From: Indolivaga alginatilytica
GTDB lineage: Bacteria > Bacteroidota > Bacteroidia > Bacteroidales > Dysgonomonadaceae
DNA length: 64,000 bases
Reading direction: 5' to 3'
Assembly: GCF_003201355.1 (NCBI RefSeq)
Contig: NZ_QICL01000001.1
Coordinates: 549,177 to 613,176 of the forward strand
Shown: positions 45,865 through 54,740 of the stretch, one piece after another
Layout of the letters: each line of letters begins with the position of its first letter
Position numbering within the stretch: position 1 is the first letter of the stretch
Notes under the pieces: generated by a model
The model's database searches: none
Seen by the model: only the letters and a program-made list of their open reading frames with translations
What the model was told of the DNA's origin: nothing
Made by a program: the position numbers and the translations under genes

Positions 45865-47667
45865 TTATTGAGCAATTTTCAATGTCCATGCCGAACGCCC
45901 CGGTATCTCTGTAAATTTGACAGGAGTCATATCAACAATCAATTGTCCGTTTTCGTACTTCCAAGGAAGATTACCTTCTCGTCCAAGAAGTGATATAGTT
46001 GCATTATCGGCAGGTTTGTCGATATTCAACACACACTGATCGTCTTGCCACTCGAGAAGTATAGCATAAATATTATTTCCTTTTTGAGTATAAGCTACAT
46101 ACGTTTTCATCGAACCATATGTTGCATTCAAACCGTTTTGGTTTCCTGTATTGTCGGTATACAAAGCTGCGTAAGGAATTACCTCTTCGGCTTGCGATTT
46201 TGATGCCCACTTCACTTGGATTGATGCATTCTGAACGTCTTCAAAATACTCGACTTTTATAGGGTATTTCTGACCCTTTTTCAATTTAACAGTACTTGTG
46301 TGAGTAGCTGATGTTTGAGCACCTTGTACAAACCCATCCTGAGTTTGGTCTTGTTTGTTCCACTGATCGATAATCAGTTTCCCGTCTATCCAGACACGCA
46401 CACCGTCATCGGCTTTAGCTGTGAATGTGTATTCTTCGCTGTAATTGGGACTGATATAACCGGTCCATTCTCCGGTGAAATGATCTACACGAATACGTGG
46501 ATCTGGAGAGTTACGCACCCAATTGAAATCTATTGTAGAATCGATACGGGTAATATAGATTTGCTTTTCTTCGATATGCTTTTTATAAGCTCTTGTTCCA
46601 TAGATAGCATCTCCGTTTATCTTCAACCACTGTCCAAGTTGAAGAAGCCTTTCTTGTTGAAGTAATGGTATCTGACCGTCTCCGGCAGGTCCTACATTCA
46701 ACGTCAACCCTCCCCCATTAGCCACCAATGTTGCAAAATGGTGAATAAGATCGTCTTCTGTCAGGTAGTTTTCAAGAGGCTCATTCCTGTTTAAACCGAA
46801 AGAACGTCCAATTCCTCTAACTTCTGCCCAAGGGCGATCTGTCATTGTAATACCGGCACTGTATTCGGGAGTTTTAAATCCATAATCGGCACCTCCACCC
46901 CAGCGGTCATTCACAATAGCCTCCGATCCGACTAAGTTGTAGTACCAAGCTATCAATTCACGAGCATGCCATTGTTCGGCACTGTTCCACCACTCACCGT
47001 CTGTGAAGATCAGAGACGGACGGTATTTAGTTACTAATTCCTTAAACTGAGGAATCATGTGCGTATCTACATACTTAGCGATAGAATCATTCGGGTCTAT
47101 TTCCCAATAATGAAGTGGGTTAGACCATTCGGGAAGTGAGTAATACAATCCCATTTTCAAGCCATCATTTTCTACGGCAGTAGTTAATTCTCCTACAATA
47201 TCTCTTTTGGGGCCTGTTTCCACAGAGTTCCAACCCGGAGCATATTTACTGGGCCACATGGCATATCCATCGTGATGTTTTGATACCAGAACTACGTATT
47301 TGGCTCCTGAGTTTTTAAAAAGATCAGCCCATTCTTGCGGATTAAATAATTCGGCTTTAAATAAGCCTCTGAAATCTTCGTATTTAAAATCCTGTCCATA
47401 TACTTTTTTGGCAAAATCAACAGCAGTAGATTTTCCGTCTCTCCACCCTTTGTAAGACCATTCGGAATATCCTTCCTTTTTAGTCCATGATGGAACCGAG
47501 TATAATCCCCAGTGGATAAATATACCTAATTTAGCGTCGTTAAACCATTCAGGATAACCCCGCTCTTTGATTGACTCCCAAGTTGGTTCTACTTTAGCCG
47601 TTTGAGCCTGTAGCGTAAAAGCAGACAGAAGCAGCAAACATGTTAATGTAAAGAAATTTTTCTTCAT
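45865..47667 (-). CDS. GH29 alpha-L-fucosidase with PA14-like domain
   Basis: A 600-residue exported enzyme (signal peptide FFTLTCLLLLSAFTLQAQ). The catalytic domain spans about 25-355: WFNDAKLGIFIHWGLYSVP, KYVVLVSKHHDGYAMWPSK and PSLIFTDGEWWNSAEQW with the nucleophile Asp near 224. A PA14-like domain (about 375-490) has YSEEYTFTAKADDGVRVWID and IKVEYFEDVQNASIQVKW, and the C-terminus is a small beta-domain. GH29 enzymes release alpha-linked fucose from host glycans, plant xyloglucan or fucosylated polysaccharides. With the GH20 upstream it fits mucin or N-glycan trimming. Confidence 0.93.
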   Translation of the reverse strand: MKKNFFTLTCLLLLSAFTLQAQTAKVEPTWESIKERGYPEWFNDAKLGIFIHWGLYSVPSWTKKEGYSEWSYKGWRDGKSTAVDFAKKVYGQDFKYEDFRGLFKAELFNPQEWADLFKNSGAKYVVLVSKHHDGYAMWPSKYAPGWNSVETGPKRDIVGELTTAVENDGLKMGLYYSLPEWSNPLHYWEIDPNDSIAKYVDTHMIPQFKELVTKYRPSLIFTDGEWWNSAEQWHARELIAWYYNLVGSEAIVNDRWGGGADYGFKTPEYSAGITMTDRPWAEVRGIGRSFGLNRNEPLENYLTEDDLIHHFATLVANGGGLTLNVGPAGDGQIPLLQQERLLQLGQWLKINGDAIYGTRAYKKHIEEKQIYITRIDSTIDFNWVRNSPDPRIRVDHFTGEWTGYISPNYSEEYTFTAKADDGVRVWIDGKLIIDQWNKQDQTQDGFVQGAQTSATHTSTVKLKKGQKYPIKVEYFEDVQNASIQVKWASKSQAEEVIPYAALYTDNTGNQNGLNATYGSMKTYVAYTQKGNNIYAILLEWQDDQCVLNIDKPADNATISLLGREGNLPWKYENGQLIVDMTPVKFTEIPGRSAWTLKIAQ

Positions 47668-47750
47668 AATATTTCAGTGATGTTTTTATGGTATTACAAA
47701 TATAATGAAAATAGAGGACAAAGAGAACTCACTATTTGTATTCAGACTAA

Positions 47751-47944
47751 GAGTCTGTTTAAATTTTAGCGAAAATATTCATTATAGGCTCTTTCAAATT
47801 AGTCTTAGCTATTTTTTTATGCTCTTTATTAGCGTATTTTCCGTTTCTCCCTTTCGATTTAGCCCGCTAAATCAGCAAGCACGAAGCGGAAAATTCATCT
47901 AAAAACAGCTATAAAAAAGATTAGCTATAAAATTTAAACAGACT
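47751..47944. mobile_element. MITE-like element of about 194 bp with TAA target-site duplication
   Basis: GAGTCTGTTTAAATTTT at the left is matched at the right end by AAATTTAAACAGACTC, and the similarity continues imperfectly inward (TTAGC, AGTCTTAGCTAT against AGCTATAAAAAAGATT). The flanking bases are TAA on both sides (47748-47750 and 47945-47947). No transposase is encoded; the open frame inside (47705-47902) is a by-product. The 3-bp TAA duplication fits TNA-type insertion by IS5-like elements. Confidence 0.75.
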
Positions 47945-47947
47945 CTA

Positions 47948-48293
47948 AATATCCCAAACATTCATCAGAGAAAAAATACAAGATTATTATTTATGCGAAT
48001 CAGGAACTGAATTATTTTATCTATCTATGTAAGGATCAGTGAACAGTAAACAAGAAAAAAAAGGACTCGTAAAAAAGTGTTACTTTTGTTACTTTTGTAA
48101 CCTTTTAAATCAGAAACAACTGATATACAAACAATTAATAAAACCAAAAAAGTAACACTCAGTAGTCACCTTTGTCACCTTAATTGTTTACTTTTTGTAG
48201 CCAGTGTCACTTTTTTGTAGAAGTTTTCAACTACTGATCCGCATTATTTATATATTTTAGCATCCGATAAATTTATGACTAACAACATAACCA
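47948..48293. other. Noncoding region with repeated GTTACTTTTG units and an inverted repeat
   Basis: GTGTTACTTTT at 48077-48087 is repeated as GTTACTTTTG and faces its complement AAAAGTAACAC at 48148-48158, a hairpin with about 60 bases of loop. Related GTCACCTTTG and GTGTCACTTTTTTG units follow up to about 48215. Two TAnnTTTG-like matches lie in these repeats. No gene is visible. Confidence 0.45.
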
Positions 48294-48731
48294 ATGAATA
48301 GGCGTCTCATAATCTTACTTTGTATCTTTAGCAATCTTTTACTGGGAAACGGTATAATATACTGGTGGGCTTCGTCTTCTGCTTCCATAAACTGGGATTT
48401 GATGATAGGAATGTCTCTATCTTGTGTCTTATGTTATCTGTTTATCTTTAAATATATTAATTTCAAAAGTTGGAATATAATTAAACTAATGTTCTTTTCA
48501 ATCTTTACTTGTGTTGTTATTGAATTAATAGGTTGCTCCTTTGCCTCGGTTGTTACCGGACTAAAGAAGGAAGAATCCGATTATTTTTTTGACACCTTGA
48601 AAGGATTGGGTATTGGATTCTTTCTTGGAATAATGGGTAATATACTTATGTTCCCGATAACAATAACGATGGGAGTTCTAAATTTATTCTGGTTTCGAAA
48701 GTTTCAAAAATCCTTAGCTTTAGAATATTAA
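48294..48731 (+). CDS. Hypothetical four-span membrane protein
   Basis: A 145-residue protein with four hydrophobic segments (LIILLCIFSNLLLGNGIIYWW, LMIGMSLSCVLCYLFIF, LMFFSIFTCVVIELIGCS, GIGFFLGIMGNILMFPITIT). No family motif is recognised. It starts a plus-strand trio with two small lipoproteins separated by 16 and 6 bp, so the three are probably one operon. Confidence 0.65.
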   Translation: MNRRLIILLCIFSNLLLGNGIIYWWASSSASINWDLMIGMSLSCVLCYLFIFKYINFKSWNIIKLMFFSIFTCVVIELIGCSFASVVTGLKKEESDYFFDTLKGLGIGFFLGIMGNILMFPITITMGVLNLFWFRKFQKSLALEY

Positions 48732-48747
48732 TGAATACGCAAATTCT

Positions 48748-49071
48748 ATGAAAAAAATAATTGCCTTTTCTTTCCTGATCTGCCTCCTTACAAGCTGTGC
48801 AGCAATAATGGGAACTGCCAAAACCGAAGATATCCGTCTGGGAATGAGTAAAGAGGAAGTTCGCACACTTCTAAAATCGGCTTATGGAACAGCCAAAACG
48901 GCAAGTGCCCGACAATTACAGGATGGTGCATTAGAAGAATCTATTGAGTTAACCGAAGGTTACAATAAATACACCTTTATATTTATAGATGGCTATTTAA
49001 CTGAATGGTATACAATAGATGTTCGTACCATCATCCCTCCTGCACCCATCATTCATAATGAACCAAATTAG
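48748..49071 (+). CDS. Small BamE/SmpA-like lipoprotein
   Basis: The 107-residue protein has a lipobox (FLICLLTSCAAIMG) followed by the motif EDIRLGMSKEEVRTLLKSAY, the usual helix-helix start of BamE/OmlA-like small lipoproteins, then a beta hairpin (YNKYTFIFIDGYLTEW). BamE itself is part of the outer-membrane assembly complex; relatives have diverse roles, so I infer only the fold. It lies between a membrane protein and another lipoprotein. Confidence 0.75.
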   Translation: MKKIIAFSFLICLLTSCAAIMGTAKTEDIRLGMSKEEVRTLLKSAYGTAKTASARQLQDGALEESIELTEGYNKYTFIFIDGYLTEWYTIDVRTIIPPAPIIHNEPN

Positions 49072-49077
49072 TACATT

Positions 49078-49911
49078 TTGAATATTTACATCAAGTATTT
49101 ATCTCTGCTACTATTAGTAGGTCTGGCATCATTAAACTCATGCTCAACCTACTATGGGTCAACCATGAATACTAAAGACCCATATACTATAAAGAATGAG
49201 TATGGCGAATTTCTTATAGAGGGAGATAGTTTGGATGTTATTTACAATTTCTACGGAGAAAATGCCCCCATAGAAGTAAGCATAGTCAATAAAATGTCTA
49301 AGCCTCTGTATATAAACTGGCGAAAGTCGGGGATAATGATAGACGATATCCCTTCCCCCTATCAAGACCCCGGTATACACCAACTTGATGATCAGACTAT
49401 CGTAAACTTCAGTACATTTCTAGACGACCCCGATGGTTTGGGCTATGTAAAGCCTTATTCGAGATTAAACAAACAGATTCTGGAACTTACCAATTTTAAT
49501 TTCGACAAAATACCCGACTCCCTTTTTCTAAAATGGAATACGGAGGCCGATAGCCGGGGAGACAATAAAAAATACAATACAATTAGATATATTGAGTCCA
49601 ATTCGCCCATATATTTGAGAACATTCCTTACCATATACGAAGATTCGATGGAAGCAGGTGAAGCTTTTTTCTATGAAAACGATTTCTATATGTCGGAATT
49701 AATCAAAGGAAGGGGATCTCTTAATAAAATTGAAGCATACAGGAATTGGCGTGGCGACTTCTTTTTTGTGAAGCCTCAGAAAGAGAAAAAGCCCAAGCCT
49801 GAAAAGAAAGCTCCTTCTATTCTCGAAAAGGTAGCTCATGTTACAGAACAGATTCTACTGTGGGCAGTTGAAGGCAGTAGCGGACACGAGATTAATCAGC
49901 AATCTGAATAA
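49078..49911 (+). CDS. Lipoprotein of unknown function (TTG start)
   Basis: The start is TTG at 49078, because only that start includes the lipoprotein signal (YLSLLLLVGLASLNSC); the first ATG lies after it at 49166. The 277-residue product has a beta-rich body (IEGDSLDVIYNFYGENAPIE, VSIVNKMSKPLYINWRK) and a Lys-rich segment (KPQKEKKPKPEKKA) near the C-terminus. No family recognised. It lies 6 bp after the BamE-like gene in the same operon and is followed by a terminator. Confidence 0.7.
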   Translation: MNIYIKYLSLLLLVGLASLNSCSTYYGSTMNTKDPYTIKNEYGEFLIEGDSLDVIYNFYGENAPIEVSIVNKMSKPLYINWRKSGIMIDDIPSPYQDPGIHQLDDQTIVNFSTFLDDPDGLGYVKPYSRLNKQILELTNFNFDKIPDSLFLKWNTEADSRGDNKKYNTIRYIESNSPIYLRTFLTIYEDSMEAGEAFFYENDFYMSELIKGRGSLNKIEAYRNWRGDFFFVKPQKEKKPKPEKKAPSILEKVAHVTEQILLWAVEGSSGHEINQQSE

Positions 49912-49913
49912 AA

Positions 49914-49945
49914 AAAAATGAGCACATTCTCATGTACTCATTTTT
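49914..49945. terminator. Bidirectional terminator
   Basis: AAAAATGAG pairs with CTCATTTTT with an inner imperfect stem (CACATTCTCATGT); it separates the lipoprotein operon from the convergent gene at 49971. Confidence 0.85.
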
Positions 49946-49970
49946 CTATACTATTTATTCTTCAATATAC

Positions 49971-50909
49971 TTATTGACTGATGAAAGTATTGTATGCTTC
50001 TACAACACCTTTGTAACTACTCATTGCTGACGAATATAAGCTATTTAGACGACCTGATTGTGGATTTGTTTCCAGTTCAAGATTCAGAGCATCCATTGCT
50101 TTTAGAGCCTCTTCGCTTTTTCCGTAAAAATTCTGAAATACTTCTTTGTAATAGATATCGTTTAATTTCTTCACATCCTTAGTTGAAATGTCTTTATTCA
50201 AAGCTACTGATTTTGAAACTGCTGATATTCCTGCTTTTACCTGAGCATTATCTACTGTTTCTTGATTAAACAGCTCGAAAATAGCTTCCAATCCGTTCAG
50301 ATCAGATTTCATAGGGATTATAAATTCAGCAATTTTACTTTTTTGAAGCAATATAAGTTCAGCATCATTACCTGCTTTCGAAGCTAATCTAGAAGCTTCA
50401 GACCAGCCATTATATCCTTTTTGGAAATAAAAGGTCAGACTATCCTGCATAGCCGGATATTTTGCAAATTCAGTATCGGTGAGGTATTCCTTCTCAGAGA
50501 AATATCCACTGATAGCTGCCGCCCATTTAACTGCATTGGCGACATTCTTATCAGCCAGAGTAATTGCATTGGCAATCTCTTTCTTTTCGGCAAACTCGGG
50601 GGCACCTTTGTAAGCTGCTGCATACTCTTTTTGATCGCCAAAACAAGCTTCGAAATTCTTGTAATTCACAAAGAAAGGTTGAATATTAGGATTTCTTTTC
50701 AGCTTAGAAAGATTACTTTCGGCTGTTGACAGCATCGACTTATAGTTGTCGGCACTAGTTCTGTTTTTATTGCTCAGTTCGATAACACTATTACACAGTC
50801 TTATTATATTGGATGCATCCAACTCTGCTTTTGTGTAGTTTTTTTGTTGTGACATTGCTGTTAGTGACATCAGCAACATCGCTGCTAGGAATGTTAGTTT
50901 AAATCTCAT
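49971..50909 (-). CDS. Exported helical protein (DUF3829-like)
   Basis: A 312-residue protein with signal peptide (LTFLAAMLLMSLTAMSQ). It is almost entirely helical: ASNIIRLCNSVIELSNKN, NYKSMLSTAESNLSKLKR, IANAITLADKNVANAVKWA and a C-terminal SAMSSYKGVVEAYNTFIS. The pattern resembles DUF3829/YiiG-type periplasmic proteins, but I hold that lightly. No enzyme motif. Confidence 0.65.
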   Translation of the reverse strand: MRFKLTFLAAMLLMSLTAMSQQKNYTKAELDASNIIRLCNSVIELSNKNRTSADNYKSMLSTAESNLSKLKRNPNIQPFFVNYKNFEACFGDQKEYAAAYKGAPEFAEKKEIANAITLADKNVANAVKWAAAISGYFSEKEYLTDTEFAKYPAMQDSLTFYFQKGYNGWSEASRLASKAGNDAELILLQKSKIAEFIIPMKSDLNGLEAIFELFNQETVDNAQVKAGISAVSKSVALNKDISTKDVKKLNDIYYKEVFQNFYGKSEEALKAMDALNLELETNPQSGRLNSLYSSAMSSYKGVVEAYNTFISQ

Positions 50910-51002
50910 TTTTTTAATATTATATTTAGTGTATTAAAGGTCAAAAGACCCGTTTCTTTTTATTGCATTCTCTGCAATTTTAAATGAATTCGAAAATTTA
51001 TT

Positions 51003-51094
51003 AAGGTCTCAAACCTTTTTATTGCTTTGGCTGGGCATAACAACCAGAGATAGTTATGCTGATAAATCATCGCATTAAATAGTTAGAATTACTT
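51003..51094 (+). repeat. Dispersed repeat, type B copy 3
   Basis: Head AAGGTCT-c-AAACCTT plus T-run, hairpin arms GCATAAC/GTTATGC and tail CGCATTAAATAGTTAGAATT. Nearly identical to 12751 and 30259. It ends five bases before the stop codon of the CDF transporter gene, which runs the other way. A degenerate further head-like stretch lies at about 50936-50972. Confidence 0.88.
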
Positions 51095-51098
51095 AGTA

Positions 51099-51968
51099 TT
51101 ACCAGGATGGTTCTACATGAATCAGCACATCAGCTATTTCAGGCATTTTTTCTTTCAAACTATTTTTTAAGTTGTGAGCAATATCATGCCCTTCTTTTAC
51201 AGTAATATTTTTATCTACAATTATATGTAAATCAACATAAAAAGTCATGCCTGTTTTTCTTACATGGCATTTTTCTGTATCTTGAACACCTTCTATGGTT
51301 TTAGCAAAATCGCAAACATCATTAACCATATCGGGATATATATCCTTATCCATAATTTCACCTAAGGCAGGTTTCAGAATTTTATAGCTATTATACAAAA
51401 TAATGAATGATGCCAGCAACGCAGCCCAATCGTCGGCCGCTTCATACCCTTTACCCATCACTAAAGCAATGGAAATACCGATAAAGGCAGCAACCGAGGT
51501 TATAGCATCGCTGCGATGATGCCATGCGTCAGCTACCAAGGAGGTACTTTTGGTTAATCGAGCTTTTCTTATTACTAATTGATACGAGATTTCTTTCCAA
51601 ATAATAATTCCACCCAAAACAATCAAAGTAAAAGACTTGGGAGGCTCATGCGGCTCACTTATATTCTGAATACTTTCGTAAGCAATAATAGTTGCCGATA
51701 TGATAAGAAAACCCACAACACCGAATGTTACCAAAGGCTCTATACGCCCATGCCCGTAAGGATGTTTCTCATCAGCGGGTTTGTTGGAGTATTTGATACC
51801 ACAGAGTACAGCTATTGACGAAAAGATGTCGGCTGTAGATTCTATTGCATCTGCAATAAGTGCATAGGAGTTTCCGAAATATCCGGCTAACCACTTTATT
51901 ATAGCCAAACTTGTATTGCCTATTATACTGAAATAGGAAGCTTTTATTGCTGTCTGTTCTTTACTCAT
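51099..51968 (-). CDS. Cation diffusion facilitator transporter
   Basis: A 289-residue protein with six helices. Helix 2 has ADAIESTADIFSSIAV and helix 5 AWHHRSDAITSVAAFI, carrying the metal-binding Asp/His residues of CDF transporters. The HPYGHGRIEP loop and a C-terminal cytoplasmic ferredoxin-like domain (about 205-289, VEGVQDTEKCHVRK-like strands and HVEPSW end) complete the family plan. It exports Zn2+, Fe2+ or a related metal by proton exchange. A -7 box lies at 52001-52008. Confidence 0.93.
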   Translation of the reverse strand: MSKEQTAIKASYFSIIGNTSLAIIKWLAGYFGNSYALIADAIESTADIFSSIAVLCGIKYSNKPADEKHPYGHGRIEPLVTFGVVGFLIISATIIAYESIQNISEPHEPPKSFTLIVLGGIIIWKEISYQLVIRKARLTKSTSLVADAWHHRSDAITSVAAFIGISIALVMGKGYEAADDWAALLASFIILYNSYKILKPALGEIMDKDIYPDMVNDVCDFAKTIEGVQDTEKCHVRKTGMTFYVDLHIIVDKNITVKEGHDIAHNLKNSLKEKMPEIADVLIHVEPSW

Positions 51969-52000
51969 CAGTAGAGTTGGGATATAAAATATTGATGCCG

Positions 52001-52008
52001 CAAAGGTA
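52001..52008 (-). promoter_or_regulatory. Candidate -7 box of the CDF transporter gene
   Basis: The minus strand reads TACCTTTG, a TAnnTTTG match, 32 bases before the ATG at 51968. Confidence 0.5.
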
Positions 52009-52053
52009 CGTTTTATTGGCGAAAATCATAATTTCTGAAAGGTTAATAGACAA

Positions 52054-52085
52054 AAAGCGCTTACCTTTTAGAGATAAGCGCTATA
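52054..52085 (-). terminator. Terminator of the pyocin-knob gene
   Basis: On the minus strand AGCGCTTATC pairs with GGTAAGCGCT around a 9-base loop, followed by TTTTTG. It lies 21 bp after the stop codon at 52107. Confidence 0.9.
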
Positions 52086-52106
52086 TATTATAAAAAAACA
52101 GGAGAC

Positions 52107-52745
52107 CTATTTTACAGACACAATGCTTTTTAAAGTCTCTATTTCTTTACTCTGTTCTTCTATTTTTTTGTCTTGATTAATTATATACAAAGTTAACTCT
52201 TCTATTTTTTGAAGAAGTTTAATTTGAAATTCATTCATATTAAGTCCGTTTTCCTGCATATGCTTTTCTGATGGAATTTCGGGTAGATGCTTATTCTCGT
52301 TTATAAAAGCTTCTAATTCAGATAGAGGTTTTAGCTCGTAATTATTATAGAATACATGGTCGGCTCCGGTATTAATAGTAACTTCGATTTCCTCAACTTT
52401 CAGTTTCCCAGCTATCGCTTGATCTCCTTTACTCGTTATGACTTTTGCCCAAACGCCGGAACTGCTAATGTTAGTACTGCGAATGTACATTTGAGGATTA
52501 CCTAAGCCATAATTAACAGCAAAAGCTAGTTGTCCTTTGTAACGAGGATCATCGTGTGAAATACTTACTCCCCAATAATATGCATTTTTCGAATCCGGAC
52601 TATTAGCTGTATTTATTGTTGAGGATTGATAGAATCCTGAATTTATAATAGAATTCCAATCTGTTGTATAACCTGTATTTAATGTTTGAGATTGTGCTAT
52701 CAGTGCTACAATTATTAATGCTGCTAAAATAATATACTTCTTCAT
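52107..52745 (-). CDS. Exported pyocin-knob protein with C-terminal coiled coil
   Basis: A 212-residue protein with signal peptide (MKKYIILAALIIVALIAQSQ). Residues 25-105 resemble a pyocin-knob fold (TDWNSIINSGFYQSS, GQLAFAVNYGLGNPQMYIRS, GVWAKVITSKG). The C-terminal part has the tail-protein motif NENKHLPEIPSEKHMQENG and a helix pair ending in a coiled coil (IEELTLYIINQDKKIEEQSK). It is a paralogue of the next gene, which lies 5 bp upstream on the same strand. Function unknown; it looks like a secreted adhesin or fibre-like protein. Confidence 0.75.
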   Translation of the reverse strand: MKKYIILAALIIVALIAQSQTLNTGYTTDWNSIINSGFYQSSTINTANSPDSKNAYYWGVSISHDDPRYKGQLAFAVNYGLGNPQMYIRSTNISSSGVWAKVITSKGDQAIAGKLKVEEIEVTINTGADHVFYNNYELKPLSELEAFINENKHLPEIPSEKHMQENGLNMNEFQIKLLQKIEELTLYIINQDKKIEEQSKEIETLKSIVSVK

Positions 52746-52750
52746 TATGA

Positions 52751-53469
52751 TTAATTAATTAATTTCTTTTCCAATTCATTAATACGCCTATTTTGCTCAT
52801 TTATAGTCTTATCTTGTTCAATTACATACAAAGTGAGTTCCTCTATTTTTTGAAGCAATTTTGCCTGCATCTCACCGATATTGATACCCTCTTCTTTCAC
52901 TTGCTTTTTGGAAGGAATATCCGGTAAATGGTTGTGCTCATTGATATGATTTTCAACCTCCTGAAGTGTAGGTAATTTATAATCTTTATCGAATACAAAG
53001 TCCGACCATCCGTTGAGGTCTACCTCTATATTTTGCGCATGGATAGTTCCTTTGACGTCTAGCAGTTTCTGAGGATTACTTGTTCCAATTCCGACATTGC
53101 CTTCTTGATTAATAGCCAATCGAAGTCGTCCGACTGTAAAAAACTTAATTCCGGCAAATGAACTTTGCCATAATGTCGGTCCCCATGGATTCCATGAATC
53201 CATTGTCCATCGAAAAGAATAATATCCCACCGATTTATTATCATAAGTAAAGGTATCCGACACACCTAAAGCTATTTGCCCGGCATTTGGTAAGAACAAA
53301 TTACCTCTGGCATTAATATCGCCATTCACATCTAATTTTGCCACAGGATTGCTAATGCCTATACCGATATTCTTATCAATAGTAACATTATTACCACTAG
53401 TTGTCCACTGTGCAAAAGAAGAGGCGGTTACCCAAAACAAAGTGTAATAAAAAGAATGTGCTTTTTCAT
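52751..53469 (-). pseudogene. Frameshifted paralogue: exported protein with LPDIPS motif and coiled coil
   Basis: The ATG at 53469 opens a signal peptide (MKKHILFITLCF) but the frame stops after 13 codons. The long frame begins out of phase at a TTG (53440) with WVTASSFAQWTTSGN. Restoring one T in the T-run at 53434-53437 (minus strand) joins them into MKKHILFITLCFWVTASSFA, a normal signal peptide. The remainder (VDGDINARGNLFLPN-like segments, NHLPDIPSKKQVKEEGIN, IEELTLYVIEQDKTINEQ) is intact. Cause: a homopolymer deletion, sequencing error or phase variation. It is co-directional with the paralogue at 52107. Confidence 0.7.
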
Positions 53470-53514
53470 AGAATTATATATTTACTTGAGGCTGCAAATA
53501 TATAAAATATTGGG

Positions 53515-54084
53515 TTACCTTGGTCGCTGTAATGTTTTTCGGAATAAGAATGCCCATAGTAATCCACTTAAAGCTCCTGCTAAATGCCCTTCCCATGAAA
53601 CATGGCTTTCGGTTGGGAATATTCCCCAAACTAAACCAGAGTAAAAAACGAGAACCAGAATAGAAACCAGTATCAGTTTCCAATTTTTACTAAGTATACC
53701 TCCAAAGACTAGAAAAGATGCCAGTCCATAGATAATACCACTAGCTCCTATATGTGAGGCATAGCGCCCGATAAGCCATGTTATAATACCGGTAGTTATC
53801 CAGATCATGAACAGATAAAGTGAAGCTTTCTTCTCATAAAAGATGAAAAGCAAACAGCTCAGGAAAAAGAACGGCAGAGTATTTGCTATCAAATGCTCAA
53901 AATTACCATGAATTAAAGGTGCTGTAATAATACCCAATAGCCCGTCTACCGAACGAGGCAAAATACCTAAACCAGCAAGAGTACTACCAGTCAGATATTT
54001 GATAACTTGAATCACCCAAAAGATAGCTACAAATGCAAAAGAGTATTCGACAGCCTTTTTAATTTTTCCCGATTTATTATTCAT
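53515..54084 (-). CDS. Rhomboid family intramembrane serine protease
   Basis: The 189-residue protein has six hydrophobic helices. APLIHGNFEHLIANTLPFFF is the usual H-x-x-x-N helix 2, IGASGIIYGLASFLVFGG carries the nucleophile Ser in GASG, and HVSWEGHLAGALSGLLWAF holds the catalytic His. All required residues are present. It cuts transmembrane helices within the inner membrane. It lies 22 bp downstream of the CobC-like gene on the same strand, but no link to cobalamin is known. Confidence 0.93.
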   Translation of the reverse strand: MNNKSGKIKKAVEYSFAFVAIFWVIQVIKYLTGSTLAGLGILPRSVDGLLGIITAPLIHGNFEHLIANTLPFFFLSCLLFIFYEKKASLYLFMIWITTGIITWLIGRYASHIGASGIIYGLASFLVFGGILSKNWKLILVSILVLVFYSGLVWGIFPTESHVSWEGHLAGALSGLLWAFLFRKTLQRPR

Positions 54085-54106
54085 GACATCAAAATGTTAT
54101 AAAGTG

Positions 54107-54637
54107 TTATATATTAAGACATACTATTTCGCCGTAAGCGGGCACTGTATCGAATGCATTTTCGAGGGTAGAATCTCCTGTATAGACTTTTACACAATTG
54201 ATAACACCTCCGTGAGTAAATATGGCTACATTCTTGTAATCTTCCTTTTTTATTTCATCCAAAAGAGAGGCTACTCTATCGTATAACATCTTGAATGACT
54301 CTCCTCCCGTGGTGGGTTGATGTATCCAATTCTCATACCAGCTTTCGATATTCTCATCATCAATATGATCCCAGTTCATCATCTCCCATTCTCCGAAATA
54401 CATCTCTTTAAGACGATCTATCCATTGCACATCCTCCTGAAATCCGCAGTACCGTGCCAATTTACGGCAACGGCTTAACGGGCTTGAATAAACGGCATCA
54501 AACTCAATGCCTTTCAGCTTTTGTTTTACAACCTCTGCTTCCTCTTCAAAAGTCGATTTTAAGGGCACATTAGATTGTCCGTAACATGTGCCTTGTGGTA
54601 CATCTACTGAGGTATGTCGTATCAAATATAGTTTCAT
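54107..54637 (-). CDS. cobC: Histidine phosphatase, probable alpha-ribazole phosphatase (CobC)
   Basis: This 176-residue protein begins with LYLIRHTSVDVPQGTCYGQ, the RHT catalytic motif followed by the CYGQ segment typical of CobC, then VYSSPLSRCRKLARYCGF, KEMYFGEWEMM and the second His in VAIFTHGGVINCVKVY. It removes phosphate from alpha-ribazole 5'-phosphate in the last part of cobalamin assembly. The gene is downstream of cobS and cobT on the same strand, which supports the assignment over a general phosphoglycerate mutase. Confidence 0.88.
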   Translation of the reverse strand: MKLYLIRHTSVDVPQGTCYGQSNVPLKSTFEEEAEVVKQKLKGIEFDAVYSSPLSRCRKLARYCGFQEDVQWIDRLKEMYFGEWEMMNWDHIDDENIESWYENWIHQPTTGGESFKMLYDRVASLLDEIKKEDYKNVAIFTHGGVINCVKVYTGDSTLENAFDTVPAYGEIVCLNI

Positions 54638-54740
54638 ATTTCTCTTTTTAAGGCTTTACACCTTTTTATTCATTTTAGCAACTACGACAAATATAGTCTG
54701 CTATGATTCTAAAGTATATTACTTCATACTTTCATTTATT

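Noticed and set aside
47705..47902. Open frame of 65 codons upstream of the lipoprotein operon
   Set aside because: It overlaps the MITE and its inverted repeats; the peptide is a by-product of the AT-rich element.
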